DNA of 64,000 nucleotides from an uncultured Prevotellaceae bacterium (GTDB lineage Bacteria > Bacteroidota > Bacteroidia > Bacteroidales > Bacteroidaceae), in the NCBI GenBank assembly GCA_900318555.1, contig ONKX01000014.1:1-64000 (forward strand). The letters run 5' to 3'. The number at the start of each line of letters is the position of its first letter. Position 1 is the stretch's first letter. The notes beneath the pieces were generated by a model. The model did no database searches. It was not told where the DNA came from and saw only the letters and a list, made by a program, of their open reading frames with translations. A program made the position numbers and the translations under genes. Positions 50,436 through 60,637 of this stretch are shown piece after piece.

Positions 50436-51695
50436 TTATTGCATGACTTTTAGCCTTACCAACTCGATTTTTGTCATGGTATTCTTGACGATTTTAAACT
50501 GGAAACGTCCAATTTGTACCACCTCGTTGAGCTTCGGGAATGACTGATATTCATGCAGGATAAGTCCACCTACCGTCATGTAGTCATCGCTCTCGGGGAG
50601 TTCCAGGCCAAACATTTCGTTAACCTTTTCAATCTCCAGTCGTGCAGAGAGCATATAGTCACCATCAGCCAGTTGTTTGGCGACATATTTCTGGTTGTCG
50701 TGCTCGTCCTCGATATCACCGGTAATCTCCTCCACGATATCCTCCAGGGAGACGATACCACTCGTGCCTCCAAACTCATCGACCACGACAGCCAGGGATT
50801 TCTTCTGCTGCAAGAAGATATGCATCAGTTTTCGTGCTGCCATGGTCTCGGGGACAAAAGGCATCTGCTGGACATGCTTGGCAATATGCGTGAAATGCTT
50901 GAACAATTCAGAGGAGTGGATATAGCCAATGATATGATCGATGTCACCACGATAAACAATCATCTTTGAATGTCCGCTCTCGACAAACATGTTTCTGAGC
51001 TGTTCGACCGTACAATCCTCTACATCGATGGCATCAATCTCCGTACGCGGCACCATACAGTCGCGCACCTTTGTATCCGCAAAATCGAGGGCATTATGGA
51101 ACAGTTCCACCTCATCCTCTATCTCTGCGTCATTCTTGGCATTGTCGATACTGGACTGAACCAAATAGTCCAGGTCAACCTTTGTAAACTCCTTACCCTC
51201 AGTGGCTTTGGGTATCTTGACACCCACCAGGCGAAGCAATCCACGAGACAAAAAGGTGGAAAAGCGGGAAATAGGCCATAGAAGGATATAGCACAGATAT
51301 GCCGGCAAGGCAAAGAAAGTCAGTAAGCCATTGGGATTAGACTTGAAGATGGTCTTGGGCAGGAACTCACCCGTAAAGAGGACCACCAGCGTTGACAAGA
51401 GTGTGTCACAGGTCACACGGCCTCCATCGCTCAACGATGCAAACAGTGTGGCATCGAAAATCTGTGCGAAGAGGATGCCATAGACCACCAATGCGATGTT
51501 GTTACCCACGAGCATGGTGGAGATGAAATGACTAGGGTGCTTATAAAACACGTCCAACGCCCGCTGGGACAGGCCATGCTTGTCGCGATCCATCTCCACA
51601 CGCAGGCGGTTGCTGGATACAAAGGCTATCTCCATGCCAGAAAAGAAGGCTGAGAATACCATCGACACGATGAGTCCTATGATGAGATTTGTCAT
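50436..51695 (-). CDS. CNNM/CBS/CorC_HlyC-domain transporter (hemolysin-family)
   Basis: 419 residues. A CNNM (DUF21) membrane domain (1-190, opening LIIGLIVSMVFSAFFSGMEIAF), a CBS pair (about 205-325: CMVPRTEIDAIDV and DEFGGTSGIVSLEDIVEEI) and a C-terminal CorC_HlyC domain (340-415). Such proteins export magnesium or other divalent ions; relatives in gliding Bacteroidetes are called GldE. It is transcribed after lptC with a 5-bp gap and ends before the PpiD promoter. Confidence 0.9.
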   Translation of the reverse strand: MTNLIIGLIVSMVFSAFFSGMEIAFVSSNRLRVEMDRDKHGLSQRALDVFYKHPSHFISTMLVGNNIALVVYGILFAQIFDATLFASLSDGGRVTCDTLLSTLVVLFTGEFLPKTIFKSNPNGLLTFFALPAYLCYILLWPISRFSTFLSRGLLRLVGVKIPKATEGKEFTKVDLDYLVQSSIDNAKNDAEIEDEVELFHNALDFADTKVRDCMVPRTEIDAIDVEDCTVEQLRNMFVESGHSKMIVYRGDIDHIIGYIHSSELFKHFTHIAKHVQQMPFVPETMAARKLMHIFLQQKKSLAVVVDEFGGTSGIVSLEDIVEEITGDIEDEHDNQKYVAKQLADGDYMLSARLEIEKVNEMFGLELPESDDYMTVGGLILHEYQSFPKLNEVVQIGRFQFKIVKNTMTKIELVRLKVMQ

Positions 51696-51700
51696 TGCTG

Positions 51701-52354
51701 TTAGAACGGGGGTTTAGGTGTGGCCTTCTTACGCGTGGCAGCAGGACGCATAGGAGCAGGTGGTACTGAATCGGTCTGCTGCCCAGTAGAAGCCTGTTCG
51801 TTATTATTACCTTCGATATCCTCAGACTGGAAAGAGCCCACGCTGTTGGTGACCTCGTAATGCATCATATGTTCATCACTGCGAAAACGCGTACCTTGCA
51901 TGGTGCGCTCGGGTGTGACCACCTTGGAGAACTTATTGGAATAGAACTCATGGCGGATACCATCCCAGAAGAGTTCCTCGCTGTCGAATATCAGTCCATT
52001 GACGTTACGGATATGTACACGTCCCCGCAGTTCCCATAGTTTCTGCTGGTCATAATACCATGCCGTATCAGCATTGATATACCCTTCGACATGGAACTGC
52101 TCGTCAAACTGCTCGAGGAAGATGCCCTTCTCGAACGTCCACCGTGACGGTTTACGAACCGTGTTCACATCCCAGCGTTCTGTGACAATCTTGTATTTGA
52201 TGACGCCAGAGTCACTGATGAGCGTGTTGACACCATAGCTGGTCATCATCGACACCGAGTCGCGCTCATTGATGGCAGGAGCAGTATGTTCCTGTACCTC
52301 AGAACAGGAGAATAAACAGTAAACAGTAAACAGTAAACAGTAACAGGCTCTCAT
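51701..52354 (-). CDS. lptC: LptC-family LPS export protein, lipoprotein-type signal
   Basis: 217 residues from the ATG at 52354, which avoids overlap with the upstream gene. The signal peptide (RACYCLLFTVYCLFSCS) ends in a Cys that could be lipidated, and part of it is encoded by four perfect heptamers (52313-52340). The jelly-roll LptC domain follows, with SDSGVIKYKIVTERW and GRVHIRNVNGLIFDSEEL. LptC bridges the inner-membrane LptFG and periplasmic LptA. The tail after about 190 is low-complexity, ending in a basic stretch. Confidence 0.85.
   Translation of the reverse strand: MRACYCLLFTVYCLFSCSEVQEHTAPAINERDSVSMMTSYGVNTLISDSGVIKYKIVTERWDVNTVRKPSRWTFEKGIFLEQFDEQFHVEGYINADTAWYYDQQKLWELRGRVHIRNVNGLIFDSEELFWDGIRHEFYSNKFSKVVTPERTMQGTRFRSDEHMMHYEVTNSVGSFQSEDIEGNNNEQASTGQQTDSVPPAPMRPAATRKKATPKPPF
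52313..52347 (-). repeat. Heptamer repeat in the lptC signal sequence
   Basis: Four perfect CTGTTTA units on the coding strand (52313-52340), with a fifth imperfect one. A one-unit slip would shift the frame right after the start codon. Confidence 0.9.
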
Positions 52355-52355
52355 G

Positions 52356-53672
52356 TTAGTCGACCTTCCATTTTGCAAACCAACGTTCGTTGAAAGTCAA
52401 TCCGACATTGATGCGGAACGTGTTGTCAGTCAGTAAGTCCTTGGCAGAAGAGCGCACCCACTGTGCACTGATGTTCAGTGAGGTACGGTTGTTCCACGTG
52501 TTGACGATGGGGAATCCGAAACCGGCACTGACCGTCAATTCGTTGGGTCCATCATGCGTACCTATTTTATAATAAGGTGTAGCATAGGAAACACCAGCCC
52601 GATAGTGAACACGTTTGAGGAACTTACGGTTTGTTGCATCAGGAATCCAGTCGACACCCACTGTCACCTTATGGCGGTCTTTCAGTACGCCACTGGCTGA
52701 CTCATAGTGTTTCGTGACAGCATTCACCATGGGGAATTTCTGTTTGCTCCACAGCTGCATCTGATAGTCAGCACCAATGGTCAGACTGTTTTTATGAAGC
52801 AATGTGGCACCAAAACCAAAAGAATAAGGCAGGCTAAACGCGTTGGTCACACTATCTGTCGTTGTAGAAGAGACATTGGTATTTGAGTTGGTGTTGACAA
52901 CATTCATATTGGCATCAGCACCCAACTTATGGCCAATACCAACGGTGGCACCAATCGTCAGGCGATCATGTTTAGTGATGTTCGTCCACCACTGGGCACC
53001 CAGGTCGAGTTTCCAGTTATTGACATTGGCACTATAAGTACGTGTCAACGTGTTGGCATAGCTGTCGCTGAAGGCAGAAGTCACCGTTTTCTCGTATTTT
53101 CCCCAAAAATAGGAGATGTTGGCACCAATGGACAACCCCTTTACGAACTCCCAGCCAAAACCCAGGAAGGCCTGTGAGAATCCACCGGAGCCCTTATAGG
53201 TATTGGTATAGTAGTTGTCAGTGATACCGCTGAAATAATCACTGGCACGCTCACCAATCCATTGTGAATCGTAGAAGTTGTAGCCAATATTAGAATAAGG
53301 AATAATTCCAAAACAGGCGCCCACCTTCGGTAGCAGCCGGAACATACCCACAGCATAGTCGAAATCAGCTGTTTTTGCATTTCTCTTTGTCTCACCCTCT
53401 TTGAAACTCGTAATCTGCCCAGAGAGACCTATATCAAAGATCATGGTCAGGGAGTCAACGGCAGAATAGGAGGCAGGATTGGTGACATTAGGATGTTTGC
53501 TGTCGCGTACACCAAGTGAGAGGCCGGCCATACCACGGCTGAAACTCTGAGACTGATCTGCCAACACACCGATGCCATACTGGCTGTATGGGGAGAGCGT
53601 GTTACTGATCTGACCCATGGCAGAAAAGGCCCAAAAGCCAGCCAAGACACTTCCAAATATTCGTTTTTTCAT
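52356..53672 (-). CDS. Outer-membrane beta-barrel protein
   Basis: 438 residues. Signal peptide (KKRIFGSVLAGFWAFSAMGQ), then SNTLSPYSQYGIGVLADQSQ and SRGMAGLSLGVRDSKHPNV with NPASYSAVDSLT, the opening typical of Bacteroidetes outer-membrane proteins of the FadL/PorV-like kind. Alternating strands follow to a C-terminal FNERWFAKWKVD. Placed directly upstream of lptC, so it may work with envelope biogenesis. Substrate unknown. Confidence 0.75.
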   Translation of the reverse strand: MKKRIFGSVLAGFWAFSAMGQISNTLSPYSQYGIGVLADQSQSFSRGMAGLSLGVRDSKHPNVTNPASYSAVDSLTMIFDIGLSGQITSFKEGETKRNAKTADFDYAVGMFRLLPKVGACFGIIPYSNIGYNFYDSQWIGERASDYFSGITDNYYTNTYKGSGGFSQAFLGFGWEFVKGLSIGANISYFWGKYEKTVTSAFSDSYANTLTRTYSANVNNWKLDLGAQWWTNITKHDRLTIGATVGIGHKLGADANMNVVNTNSNTNVSSTTTDSVTNAFSLPYSFGFGATLLHKNSLTIGADYQMQLWSKQKFPMVNAVTKHYESASGVLKDRHKVTVGVDWIPDATNRKFLKRVHYRAGVSYATPYYKIGTHDGPNELTVSAGFGFPIVNTWNNRTSLNISAQWVRSSAKDLLTDNTFRINVGLTFNERWFAKWKVD

Positions 53673-53758
53673 CTATCTTTTTCTTACTAATTCGAAAATC
53701 GACTGCAAAATTATTGAAAAAAAACGAAATAAACGCACGATAAGTGGAAAATATAAGC

Positions 53759-53766
53759 TAATTTTG
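53759..53766 (+). promoter_or_regulatory. -7 box TAATTTTG just before the GTG start
   Basis: TAATTTTG ends 4 bases before the GTG at 53771, so the transcript is probably leaderless. No TTG at N20 on this strand. A minus-strand TAATTTTG at 53706-53713 faces the outer-membrane protein gene. Confidence 0.45.
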
Positions 53767-53770
53767 CATC

Positions 53771-54952
53771 GTGAAACATTTAAAAATCATTTTTAGGACA
53801 TTTTTTCTGCTTTCTGCAGTACTTTTAACACCTCAACAGGTGTTTGCTGATGAAAAAGCAGAAGACACCCCACCCGACTCCATCGAGGTGTCGCTACTCA
53901 CTTGTCAGCCCCATGACGAGGTGTATAGTTTGTATGGACACACGGCCCTGCGCTGGCATGACCTCAGAACAGGCCTGGACATTGCCTTCAACTGGGGTGT
54001 TTTCAATTTCAAGGCTCCCCATTTTGTCGCACGTTTCGTCTTCGGGCTGACAGACTATGAGTTAGGAGCCTACCCCTACAACATCTTCCAAAAGGAATAC
54101 CAGCATTTTGGCAGCATGGTCACTGAACAGGTGTTGAACCTGAACGGTGAGGAAATCATGCGATTGGAGGGTCTGCTGCAGCAGAATCTGCAGCCAGAGA
54201 ACCGCGTTTACCGCTACAATTACTTCTATAACAATTGTACGACAAAAGCCCGTGATATCATAGAGCAGTGCGTGAATGGAGAAGTGAAATATGCTGAGCG
54301 TGAGGATTTTACGCCATCGTATAGAGATATGGTTCATGAGATGACCCGCAACAAACGCTGGTCACAATGGGGCAATGATCTGCTCTTGGGCATCAAGGCC
54401 GACCAACCCACCACCTTACGCGAACAAGAGTTCCTGCCCCATAACCTCATGTACGACTTCGACCGTGCACAAATCTATGAGAATGGTGTCTATCGTCCGC
54501 TGGTCAAGGAACGTCGCATAGCCGTTCCTGCGGGTGTACAGATTATCAACAAGGAGTTCCCCCTGTCGCCGATGTTCAGCTTTATGGCCCTGTTGGCCAT
54601 AGGAATCGTATTATTTGCCATCCAGTGGAAGAGACGTCGTCTCTTCATACTTTGGGACGCCCTGCTCATGGTCATTTCGGGCATTATCGGTGTTGTTCTG
54701 TTCCTTATGCTGTTCTCGCAGCACCCCACAGTCAGTCTGAACCTGCAATTCATCTTGTTCAATCCTATCCACTGGGTGTTTCTCTGGCCAGTGATCAGGG
54801 GGAAGAAGACCATCTACTGGAAAATTCTTGCTGTCCTGTGCGTACTATTCCTCATTGGCGGTCTTTTCCAGTCGTATGCTGAGGGCATCTGGATTTTGGC
54901 ATTATGTTTGCTGTTACAGTGTATCATGCATTTTAAATTAGCGCGCAAATGA
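53771..54952 (+). CDS. Lnb-like lipoprotein N-acyltransferase (DUF4105)
   Basis: 393 residues from GTG. A signal peptide (KHLKIIFRTFFLLSAVLL) leads to a periplasmic domain with EVYSLYGHTALRW (candidate catalytic His) and YNYFYNNCTTKARD (candidate Cys), the DUF4105/Lnb core. Four or five membrane helices follow from about 260 (FSFMALLAIGIVLFAIQW). Lnb-type proteins complete N-acylation of lipoproteins in Bacteroidetes. The last bases overlap the next gene (ATGA at 54949). Confidence 0.8.
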   Translation: MKHLKIIFRTFFLLSAVLLTPQQVFADEKAEDTPPDSIEVSLLTCQPHDEVYSLYGHTALRWHDLRTGLDIAFNWGVFNFKAPHFVARFVFGLTDYELGAYPYNIFQKEYQHFGSMVTEQVLNLNGEEIMRLEGLLQQNLQPENRVYRYNYFYNNCTTKARDIIEQCVNGEVKYAEREDFTPSYRDMVHEMTRNKRWSQWGNDLLLGIKADQPTTLREQEFLPHNLMYDFDRAQIYENGVYRPLVKERRIAVPAGVQIINKEFPLSPMFSFMALLAIGIVLFAIQWKRRRLFILWDALLMVISGIIGVVLFLMLFSQHPTVSLNLQFILFNPIHWVFLWPVIRGKKTIYWKILAVLCVLFLIGGLFQSYAEGIWILALCLLLQCIMHFKLARK

Positions 54953-56322
54953 GAAACAGATATTTATATATCACCCTCCTGACAATGCTGGGATTCAGTG
55001 CTGAAGCCACAGCACAGGTGCTGTCACAAGCACCACAACTGGTGGTAAGTATTACTGTCAACCAGTTGCGCACGGACTTGTTGGAGACCTATGCCCCACT
55101 CTACACACAAGACGGACTGAAAAGGCTGATGGAACAAGGAATGATGTTTCCCTATGCCCATTATGATTTCACGCCCGTAGATGCCACGTCAGCATCAGCA
55201 TCCCTGCAGACAGGTACCACACCTTATTACCATGGTGTCACCGGAACAGAATGGTTGAACCGCACTACCCTGCGGCCACAGCATATACTAGACAATCAAG
55301 GACAAAAGCTGTCGCCCAGTCAGTTGATGACATCTACTCTTGGTGATGAGTTGAAGATAGCCACCAAGGGCCAGGGAAAGGTTCTGTCGTTTGCGACCAG
55401 TGCAGCATGTGCCATTTTGCCAGCCGGTCATGCTGCAGATGGTGCCGTATGGATAGAAAAAGGAAAATGGCAACAGTCGCCTTACTATAAGTCCGCCAAT
55501 CAGTGGTTAACCAGGTATATTAACCAATATCTGCCCACGAATGACAACAACAGAAGTATTACCGACCTAGCCATCAAATGTATAGAACAGCTGGGATTGG
55601 GCCGTGACGACCAGCCAGACCTGTTGTGTGTGAACTATGACTTGCAGCCGGACATGGTAGGCTATCAGTTGATGGACCGTAACATTGCAGCACTGGTAAA
55701 GGGTATTTTAGGTCGGGTATCACAAGACCGTGTACTTTTTGTGCTGACAGGAACCACTACTACAGAGGAAGAGCAGGAAGACGAGAACGAGCGCTACCAC
55801 ATTCCCACCGGAAAGGTCTATATCAACCGTTCTGCCAACCTGCTGAACATGTATCTGGGCGCGATGTACGGTTCTGCACAATATGTAGAGACCTACTACA
55901 AGAACCAGATTTTCCTGAACCAGAAGGTTATTGAGCAGAAAAACCTGAAAAGAACCGAGGTGCTACAGTTGGCTCAGGACTTCCTGTCGCAGTTGTCGGG
56001 CATCTGTCAGGTTTATACCAGTCATCAGTTGCAGACTTCCGACAGTGAGGCCTTACGACTGATTCGCAATGGATATAACAAGGAGAAATGCGGTGACTTG
56101 ATTGTTGAGGTGAATCCTGGTTGGCAATTGGTCAACGAGGAAACCCACCAGCAGACGACATCAAGAGCCAATGTCATTCCCTTCCCCATCATTTTATTTG
56201 GCAGTAATATCCAGGCTCAACGCGTTCAGACAGCTGTCACAGCAGAGCGTGTTGCACCTACTATCGCACGTGCCATTCGCATCCGTGCTCCCAATGCCTG
56301 CAAGGCAGAACCGTTGTTTTAA
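54949..56322 (+). CDS. PafA-like alkaline-phosphatase-fold protein lacking metal ligands
   Basis: 457 residues with a signal peptide (to about 22). The overall plan follows PafA-type phosphodiesterases: VNQLRTDLLETYAPLY, TPVDATSASASLQTG and TTPYYHGVTGTEW. But the metal-binding Asp of the usual DQ(M/L)R is Asn, and the late DHG motif is replaced by TGTTTTEEEQ. It is probably a catalytically inactive relative with a structural or binding role in the envelope. Translationally coupled to the Lnb-like gene. Confidence 0.7.
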   Translation: MRNRYLYITLLTMLGFSAEATAQVLSQAPQLVVSITVNQLRTDLLETYAPLYTQDGLKRLMEQGMMFPYAHYDFTPVDATSASASLQTGTTPYYHGVTGTEWLNRTTLRPQHILDNQGQKLSPSQLMTSTLGDELKIATKGQGKVLSFATSAACAILPAGHAADGAVWIEKGKWQQSPYYKSANQWLTRYINQYLPTNDNNRSITDLAIKCIEQLGLGRDDQPDLLCVNYDLQPDMVGYQLMDRNIAALVKGILGRVSQDRVLFVLTGTTTTEEEQEDENERYHIPTGKVYINRSANLLNMYLGAMYGSAQYVETYYKNQIFLNQKVIEQKNLKRTEVLQLAQDFLSQLSGICQVYTSHQLQTSDSEALRLIRNGYNKEKCGDLIVEVNPGWQLVNEETHQQTTSRANVIPFPIILFGSNIQAQRVQTAVTAERVAPTIARAIRIRAPNACKAEPLF

Positions 56323-56365
56323 ACCACGAATTTCACGAATTTCACGAATTTCTTTGAGAAAGCAA

Positions 56366-56396
56366 TTGGTGAATTGTGATTTTTTTCGTAACTTTG
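56366..56396 (+). promoter_or_regulatory. Promoter of secA, TTG-N20-TAACTTTG
   Basis: TTG at 56366-56368, 20 bases, TAACTTTG at 56389-56396, then a 31-base leader. A 9-bp-phased TTTCACGAA run lies just upstream (56325-56350). Confidence 0.7.
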
Positions 56397-56427
56397 CAGC
56401 CCAATAAAGAATAAAATATAATAAGAT

Positions 56428-59400
56428 ATGAATTTTAATAAGATTTTACGTTCGTTGTTCGGTGATAAGGCTTCCCGTGACATGAAGCTCATTCAGCCTG
56501 TGGTTGAACAGGTGAAGGCAGCCTATCCTGCTGTACAGCAGCTCGACAACGACCAGTTGCGCCAGCGCACCAAGGAAATCCAGCGTCAGGTGCAGGACTC
56601 TGCCAAGGAGCAGAAAGAAGAGATAGAGAAGCTGAAGGCCACCATCGAAGACACCCCTATCGATGAGCGTGCAGATATCTTCGCAAAGATTGACAAGATA
56701 GAGAAGGAAGTTCTTGACATCTACGAAGAAGCCCTTAACAAGGTGTTACCCGAGGTCTTTGCCATCGTCAAGGAGACCGCCCGCAGGTTTGCTGAAAATG
56801 AGGAGACCATCGTCACGGCCACTGATTTTGACCGTGAGCTGGCAGCAGACCCACGCAAGGACTTCATCACCATCGATGGTGACAAGGCCATCTACCACAA
56901 CCACTGGACAGCCGGTGGCAACGACCTGAAATGGGAAATGGTACACTATGACGTACAGCTGTTTGGCGGTACCGTACTGCATCAGGGTAAGATTGCTGAG
57001 ATGGCCACTGGTGAAGGTAAGACACTGGTTGCTACGCTGCCTGTGTTCCTGAATGCCCTGACGGGTAATGGTGTCCATGTGGTGACCGTCAACGACTATC
57101 TGGCCAAGCGTGACTCTGAGTGGATGGGGCCGCTTTATATGTTCCACGGATTGAGCGTTGACTGTATCGACAAGCACCAGCCCAACTCTGAGGCTCGTCG
57201 CAAGGCCTATCAGGCTGATATCACCTTTGGTACCAACAACGAGTTCGGTTTCGACTACCTGCGTGACAATATGGCCATTTCGCCCAGCGACCTTGTACAA
57301 AGGGCCCACAACTACGCCATCGTCGATGAGGTGGACTCCGTGTTGATTGATGATGCCCGTACGCCTCTGATTATTAGTGGTCCCGTTCCCAAGGGTGACG
57401 ACCAGATGTTTGAGGAATATCAGCCATTGGTTGAGAAACTGGTTGGTGCGCAAAAGCAATTGGCCACACAATTCCTGGCCGAGGCTAAACAGAAAATCAG
57501 TGAAGGCCAGCAAAAGAATGATAAGAAACTGACAGATGAAGGTTTCCTGGCACTGTACCGTTCCCATAAGTCGATGCCCAAGAACAAGCCCCTCATCAAG
57601 TATTTGTCTGAGGAAGGTATCAAGAGCGGTATGCTGAAGACCGAGGAGACCTATATGGAGAACAACAACCGCCGCATGCCAGAGGTCGTAGAGCCCCTGT
57701 ATTTCGTGGTGGACGAGAAGCTAAACTCCTGCGATCTTACTGACAAGGGTACCGCATGGCTCGCCAATCAGGTGAACGACAAGGATTTGTTTGTGTTGCC
57801 CGACATCACCGCTCAGTTGTCTGCCCTTGAGGGTGATACCACACTCACGGATGAGGAACGCATCAATAAGAAGGACGAGATGCTCCAGCACTATGCCGTT
57901 CAGAGTGAGCGCGTTCATACGCTGCAACAGTTGCTAAAGGCCTACTGCATGTTCAACAAGGACGATGAATACGTCGTTATTGATGGCGAGGTGAAGATTG
58001 TTGATGAACAGACAGGCCGTATCATGGAAGGCCGCAGATGGTCAGATGGTCTCCATCAGGCTGTCGAAGCCAAGGAACACGTGAAAGTCGAGGCTGCTAC
58101 CCAGACTTTCGCCACCATCACCCTGCAGAACTATTTCCGTATGTACCACAAGCTGGCCGGTATGACCGGTACCGCTTCTACGGAGGCAGGTGAGTTCTGG
58201 GACATCTACAAGCTCGATGTCGTGGAGATTCCCACCAACCGTCCTGTCATCCGCGATGATATGGATGACCGCATCTATAAGACAGCCCGTGAGAAGTACC
58301 GTGCCGTCATTGAGGAAGTGGTTCGTCTGCGCAATCAGGGCCGTCCAACACTGATTGGTACCACCTCAGTGGAAATCTCTGAGCTCTTGAGTCGTATGCT
58401 CGATATGTATGTCAATCCCGAGACTGGCAAGCGTGAGGGTATCCCCCATCAGGTCCTGAATGCCAAGTTGCACCAGAAGGAAGCAGACATTGTGGCACTG
58501 GCCGGTCAGTCGACTAATGGCAAGGGTGCTGTGACCATCGCCACCAACATGGCCGGTCGTGGTACTGATATCAAGCTGTCACCCGAAGTAAAGGCTGCAG
58601 GCGGTTTGGCCATCATCGGTACTGAGCGTCATGAGTCACGCCGTGTGGACCGCCAGTTGCGTGGTCGTGCCGGTCGTCAAGGAGACCCAGGTTCTTCGCT
58701 GTTCTTCATCTCGTTGGAAGACAAACTGATGCGTCTGTTCGGTTCTGAGCGCATCGCCACTGTCATGGACAAGTTAGGTTTCAAAGAAGGTGAAGTACTG
58801 GAGAGTTCGATGATTACCAAACAGGTAGAACGTGCCCAGAAGAAGGTTGAGGAGAACAACTTCGGTATCCGTAAACGTCTGCTGGAGTACGATGACGTGA
58901 TGAACAAACAGCGTACCGTGGTTTATTCGAAGCGTCGTCACGCGCTGATGGGTGAACGTATTGGTATGGATATCTCGAACACCATCTGGGACCGTGTGGT
59001 GAACATCATCGAGACCAACGACTACGAGGGCTGCAAGGAACAGTTTATCAAGGTCTTTGCCATGGAGTGTCCCTTCACCAATGAAGAGTTCATCAACAAG
59101 AACCACGAGGAACTCTGCGAGGAAGTCTTCCAAGTGGCTATGGGCAACTTCAAGCGTAAGATGGAACACGTGCAGGAGGTGGCCATGCCTGTCATTAAGC
59201 AGGTTTACGAGAATCAGGGTCAGATTTACGAGCGCATCGTAGTGCCCCTGACCGATGGCCGCAAGATGTATAATATCGCTTGTAATCTGAAGGAAGCCTA
59301 TGACACTGAGTGTAAGTCGGTGGTTAAGGAATTTGAGAAGCAGATCCTGCTCCACATTATCGATGAAGCATGGAAGGAGAACCTCCGTGAACTGGACGAG

Positions 59401-59793
59401 TTGAAACACTCCGTGCAGAACGCCTCTTACGAGCAGAAAGACCCGTTGTTGATCTTCAAACTCGAGAGTGTGAAACTGTTCGACAACATGGTGAACGTGA
59501 TGAACAACCGTTCCGTTTCTATCCTCATGCGTGCCCAGATTCCAGAGATGCAACAGGTGCAGGAAGCTGCTCCCGAGGAGCACACCCAGCGCAGTCAGTA
59601 TACGGAGTCGAAGCAAAGCCTCTCACAGGAGCAGATGACCGATCCCAATCAGGCAGCAGCCGCTGCTCAGGACACCCGTGCCCAGCAGCCCCGTACTCCG
59701 ATTATCAAGGACAAGCTGCCTGGTCGTAACGATCCCTGTCCCTGCGGCAGCGGTAAGAAGTTCAAGAACTGTCACGGAAGGGGACTAGTGTAA
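56428..59793 (+). CDS. secA: Preprotein translocase ATPase SecA
   Basis: 1121 residues, the long Bacteroidetes form. The first NBD holds [14 protein letters not shown] and [15 protein letters not shown]; the second has [12 protein letters not shown] and [12 protein letters not shown]. The insert with [17 protein letters not shown] is typical of the phylum. The C-terminus [14 protein letters not shown] is the zinc-binding SecB-interaction motif. It drives Sec-dependent export at the inner membrane. The upstream promoter is strong and well spaced. Confidence 0.98.
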   Translation: MNFNKILRSLFGDKASRDMKLIQPVVEQVKAAYPAVQQLDNDQLRQRTKEIQRQVQDSAKEQKEEIEKLKATIEDTPIDERADIFAKIDKIEKEVLDIYEEALNKVLPEVFAIVKETARRFAENEETIVTATDFDRELAADPRKDFITIDGDKAIYHNHWTAGGNDLKWEMVHYDVQLFGGTVLHQGKIAEMATGEGKTLVATLPVFLNALTGNGVHVVTVNDYLAKRDSEWMGPLYMFHGLSVDCIDKHQPNSEARRKAYQADITFGTNNEFGFDYLRDNMAISPSDLVQRAHNYAIVDEVDSVLIDDARTPLIISGPVPKGDDQMFEEYQPLVEKLVGAQKQLATQFLAEAKQKISEGQQKNDKKLTDEGFLALYRSHKSMPKNKPLIKYLSEEGIKSGMLKTEETYMENNNRRMPEVVEPLYFVVDEKLNSCDLTDKGTAWLANQVNDKDLFVLPDITAQLSALEGDTTLTDEERINKKDEMLQHYAVQSERVHTLQQLLKAYCMFNKDDEYVVIDGEVKIVDEQTGRIMEGRRWSDGLHQAVEAKEHVKVEAATQTFATITLQNYFRMYHKLAGMTGTASTEAGEFWDIYKLDVVEIPTNRPVIRDDMDDRIYKTAREKYRAVIEEVVRLRNQGRPTLIGTTSVEISELLSRMLDMYVNPETGKREGIPHQVLNAKLHQKEADIVALAGQSTNGKGAVTIATNMAGRGTDIKLSPEVKAAGGLAIIGTERHESRRVDRQLRGRAGRQGDPGSSLFFISLEDKLMRLFGSERIATVMDKLGFKEGEVLESSMITKQVERAQKKVEENNFGIRKRLLEYDDVMNKQRTVVYSKRRHALMGERIGMDISNTIWDRVVNIIETNDYEGCKEQFIKVFAMECPFTNEEFINKNHEELCEEVFQVAMGNFKRKMEHVQEVAMPVIKQVYENQGQIYERIVVPLTDGRKMYNIACNLKEAYDTECKSVVKEFEKQILLHIIDEAWKENLRELDELKHSVQNASYEQKDPLLIFKLESVKLFDNMVNVMNNRSVSILMRAQIPEMQQVQEAAPEEHTQRSQYTESKQSLSQEQMTDPNQAAAAAQDTRAQQPRTPIIKDKLPGRNDPCPCGSGKKFKNCHGRGLV

Positions 59794-59846
59794 ACTAGTT
59801 CCACTAGAAGTACTAGAAACTCTAGAAATACTAGGAAATACTAGAA
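59782..59846 (+). repeat. Seven CTAG tetramers in 9-10-bp phase after secA
   Basis: CTAG starts at 59785, 59795, 59804, 59813, 59822, 59831 and 59841: a degenerate tandem of ACTAGAAAT. The first two form a stem around the secA stop codon (GGACTAGT / ACTAGTTCC). Confidence 0.8.
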
Positions 59847-59848
59847 TT

Positions 59849-60604
59849 ATGATTAAGATAGACAACCTCAAGAAACAATTTGGCGAGACATGTGCCTGCG
59901 ATATCCCCTCGTTTACCATCAACGATGGGGATATCCTCGGGCTGGTAGGAAACAATGGTGCGGGTAAGACGACACTCTTCCGCCTGCTCCTCGATTTGCT
60001 TAAGGCAGACGAAGGCAGTGTAAGCTATGTGTTTTCTTTACCAGACGGAGAACCGTCGGGCACAGTGGCAACAGAGGGCACAGTGGCTATCAACCCCACC
60101 GAGAGTGAAGCCTGGAAACAACATGTAGGCGCCTATATCGACGAAGGCTTCCTCATTGATTTCCTCACCCCTGAGGAGTATTTCGCCTTTCTGGGCAAGG
60201 TTTCAGGCATCAGTCAACAGGAAGTCGATGAACGTCTGCAGCAATTCGAGCGCTTTGCCAATGGCGAGGTCTTTGGCCAAAAGAAACTCATCCGCAACCT
60301 CTCTGCCGGCAACAAGATGAAGGTAGGCATTATCTCTGCCCTTTTCCGCCGTCCCAAGACCGTCATTCTCGACGAGCCTTTCAATTTCCTTGACCCCACC
60401 AGTCAGATGGTACTCAAACATTTGTTGCAGGACTATGCCAATGAGACCGGTTCGACCATCCTCATTTCAAGTCATAACCTGCAGCACACGGTGGATATCT
60501 CTACACGTATCGCCCTGCTTGAGCATGGTAAGATCATCCGCGACCTATCCAACAACGAAGGCAGTGCAGCGTCAGAACTACAAGAATATTTCGAAGCAGA
60601 ATAA
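59849..60604 (+). CDS. ABC transporter ATP-binding protein
   Basis: 251 residues. Walker A VGNNGAGKTTLF (about 34-45), signature NLSAGNKMKVG, Walker B PKTVILDEPFNFLDP and the switch His in ISSHNLQHT. A short extra stretch with acidic and Gly residues lies between Walker A and Q-loop. The permease is not adjacent; the gene lies between secA and a porin. Export-type ABC-2 ATPases have this shape. Confidence 0.88.
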   Translation: MIKIDNLKKQFGETCACDIPSFTINDGDILGLVGNNGAGKTTLFRLLLDLLKADEGSVSYVFSLPDGEPSGTVATEGTVAINPTESEAWKQHVGAYIDEGFLIDFLTPEEYFAFLGKVSGISQQEVDERLQQFERFANGEVFGQKKLIRNLSAGNKMKVGIISALFRRPKTVILDEPFNFLDPTSQMVLKHLLQDYANETGSTILISSHNLQHTVDISTRIALLEHGKIIRDLSNNEGSAASELQEYFEAE

Positions 60605-60637
60605 CATTTTTTACTAACCTACTAAACAGTTACGCTT

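Noticed and set aside
56746..57567. Long minus-strand frames opposite secA
   Set aside because: Shadows of a highly expressed gene; no motif, no promoter.
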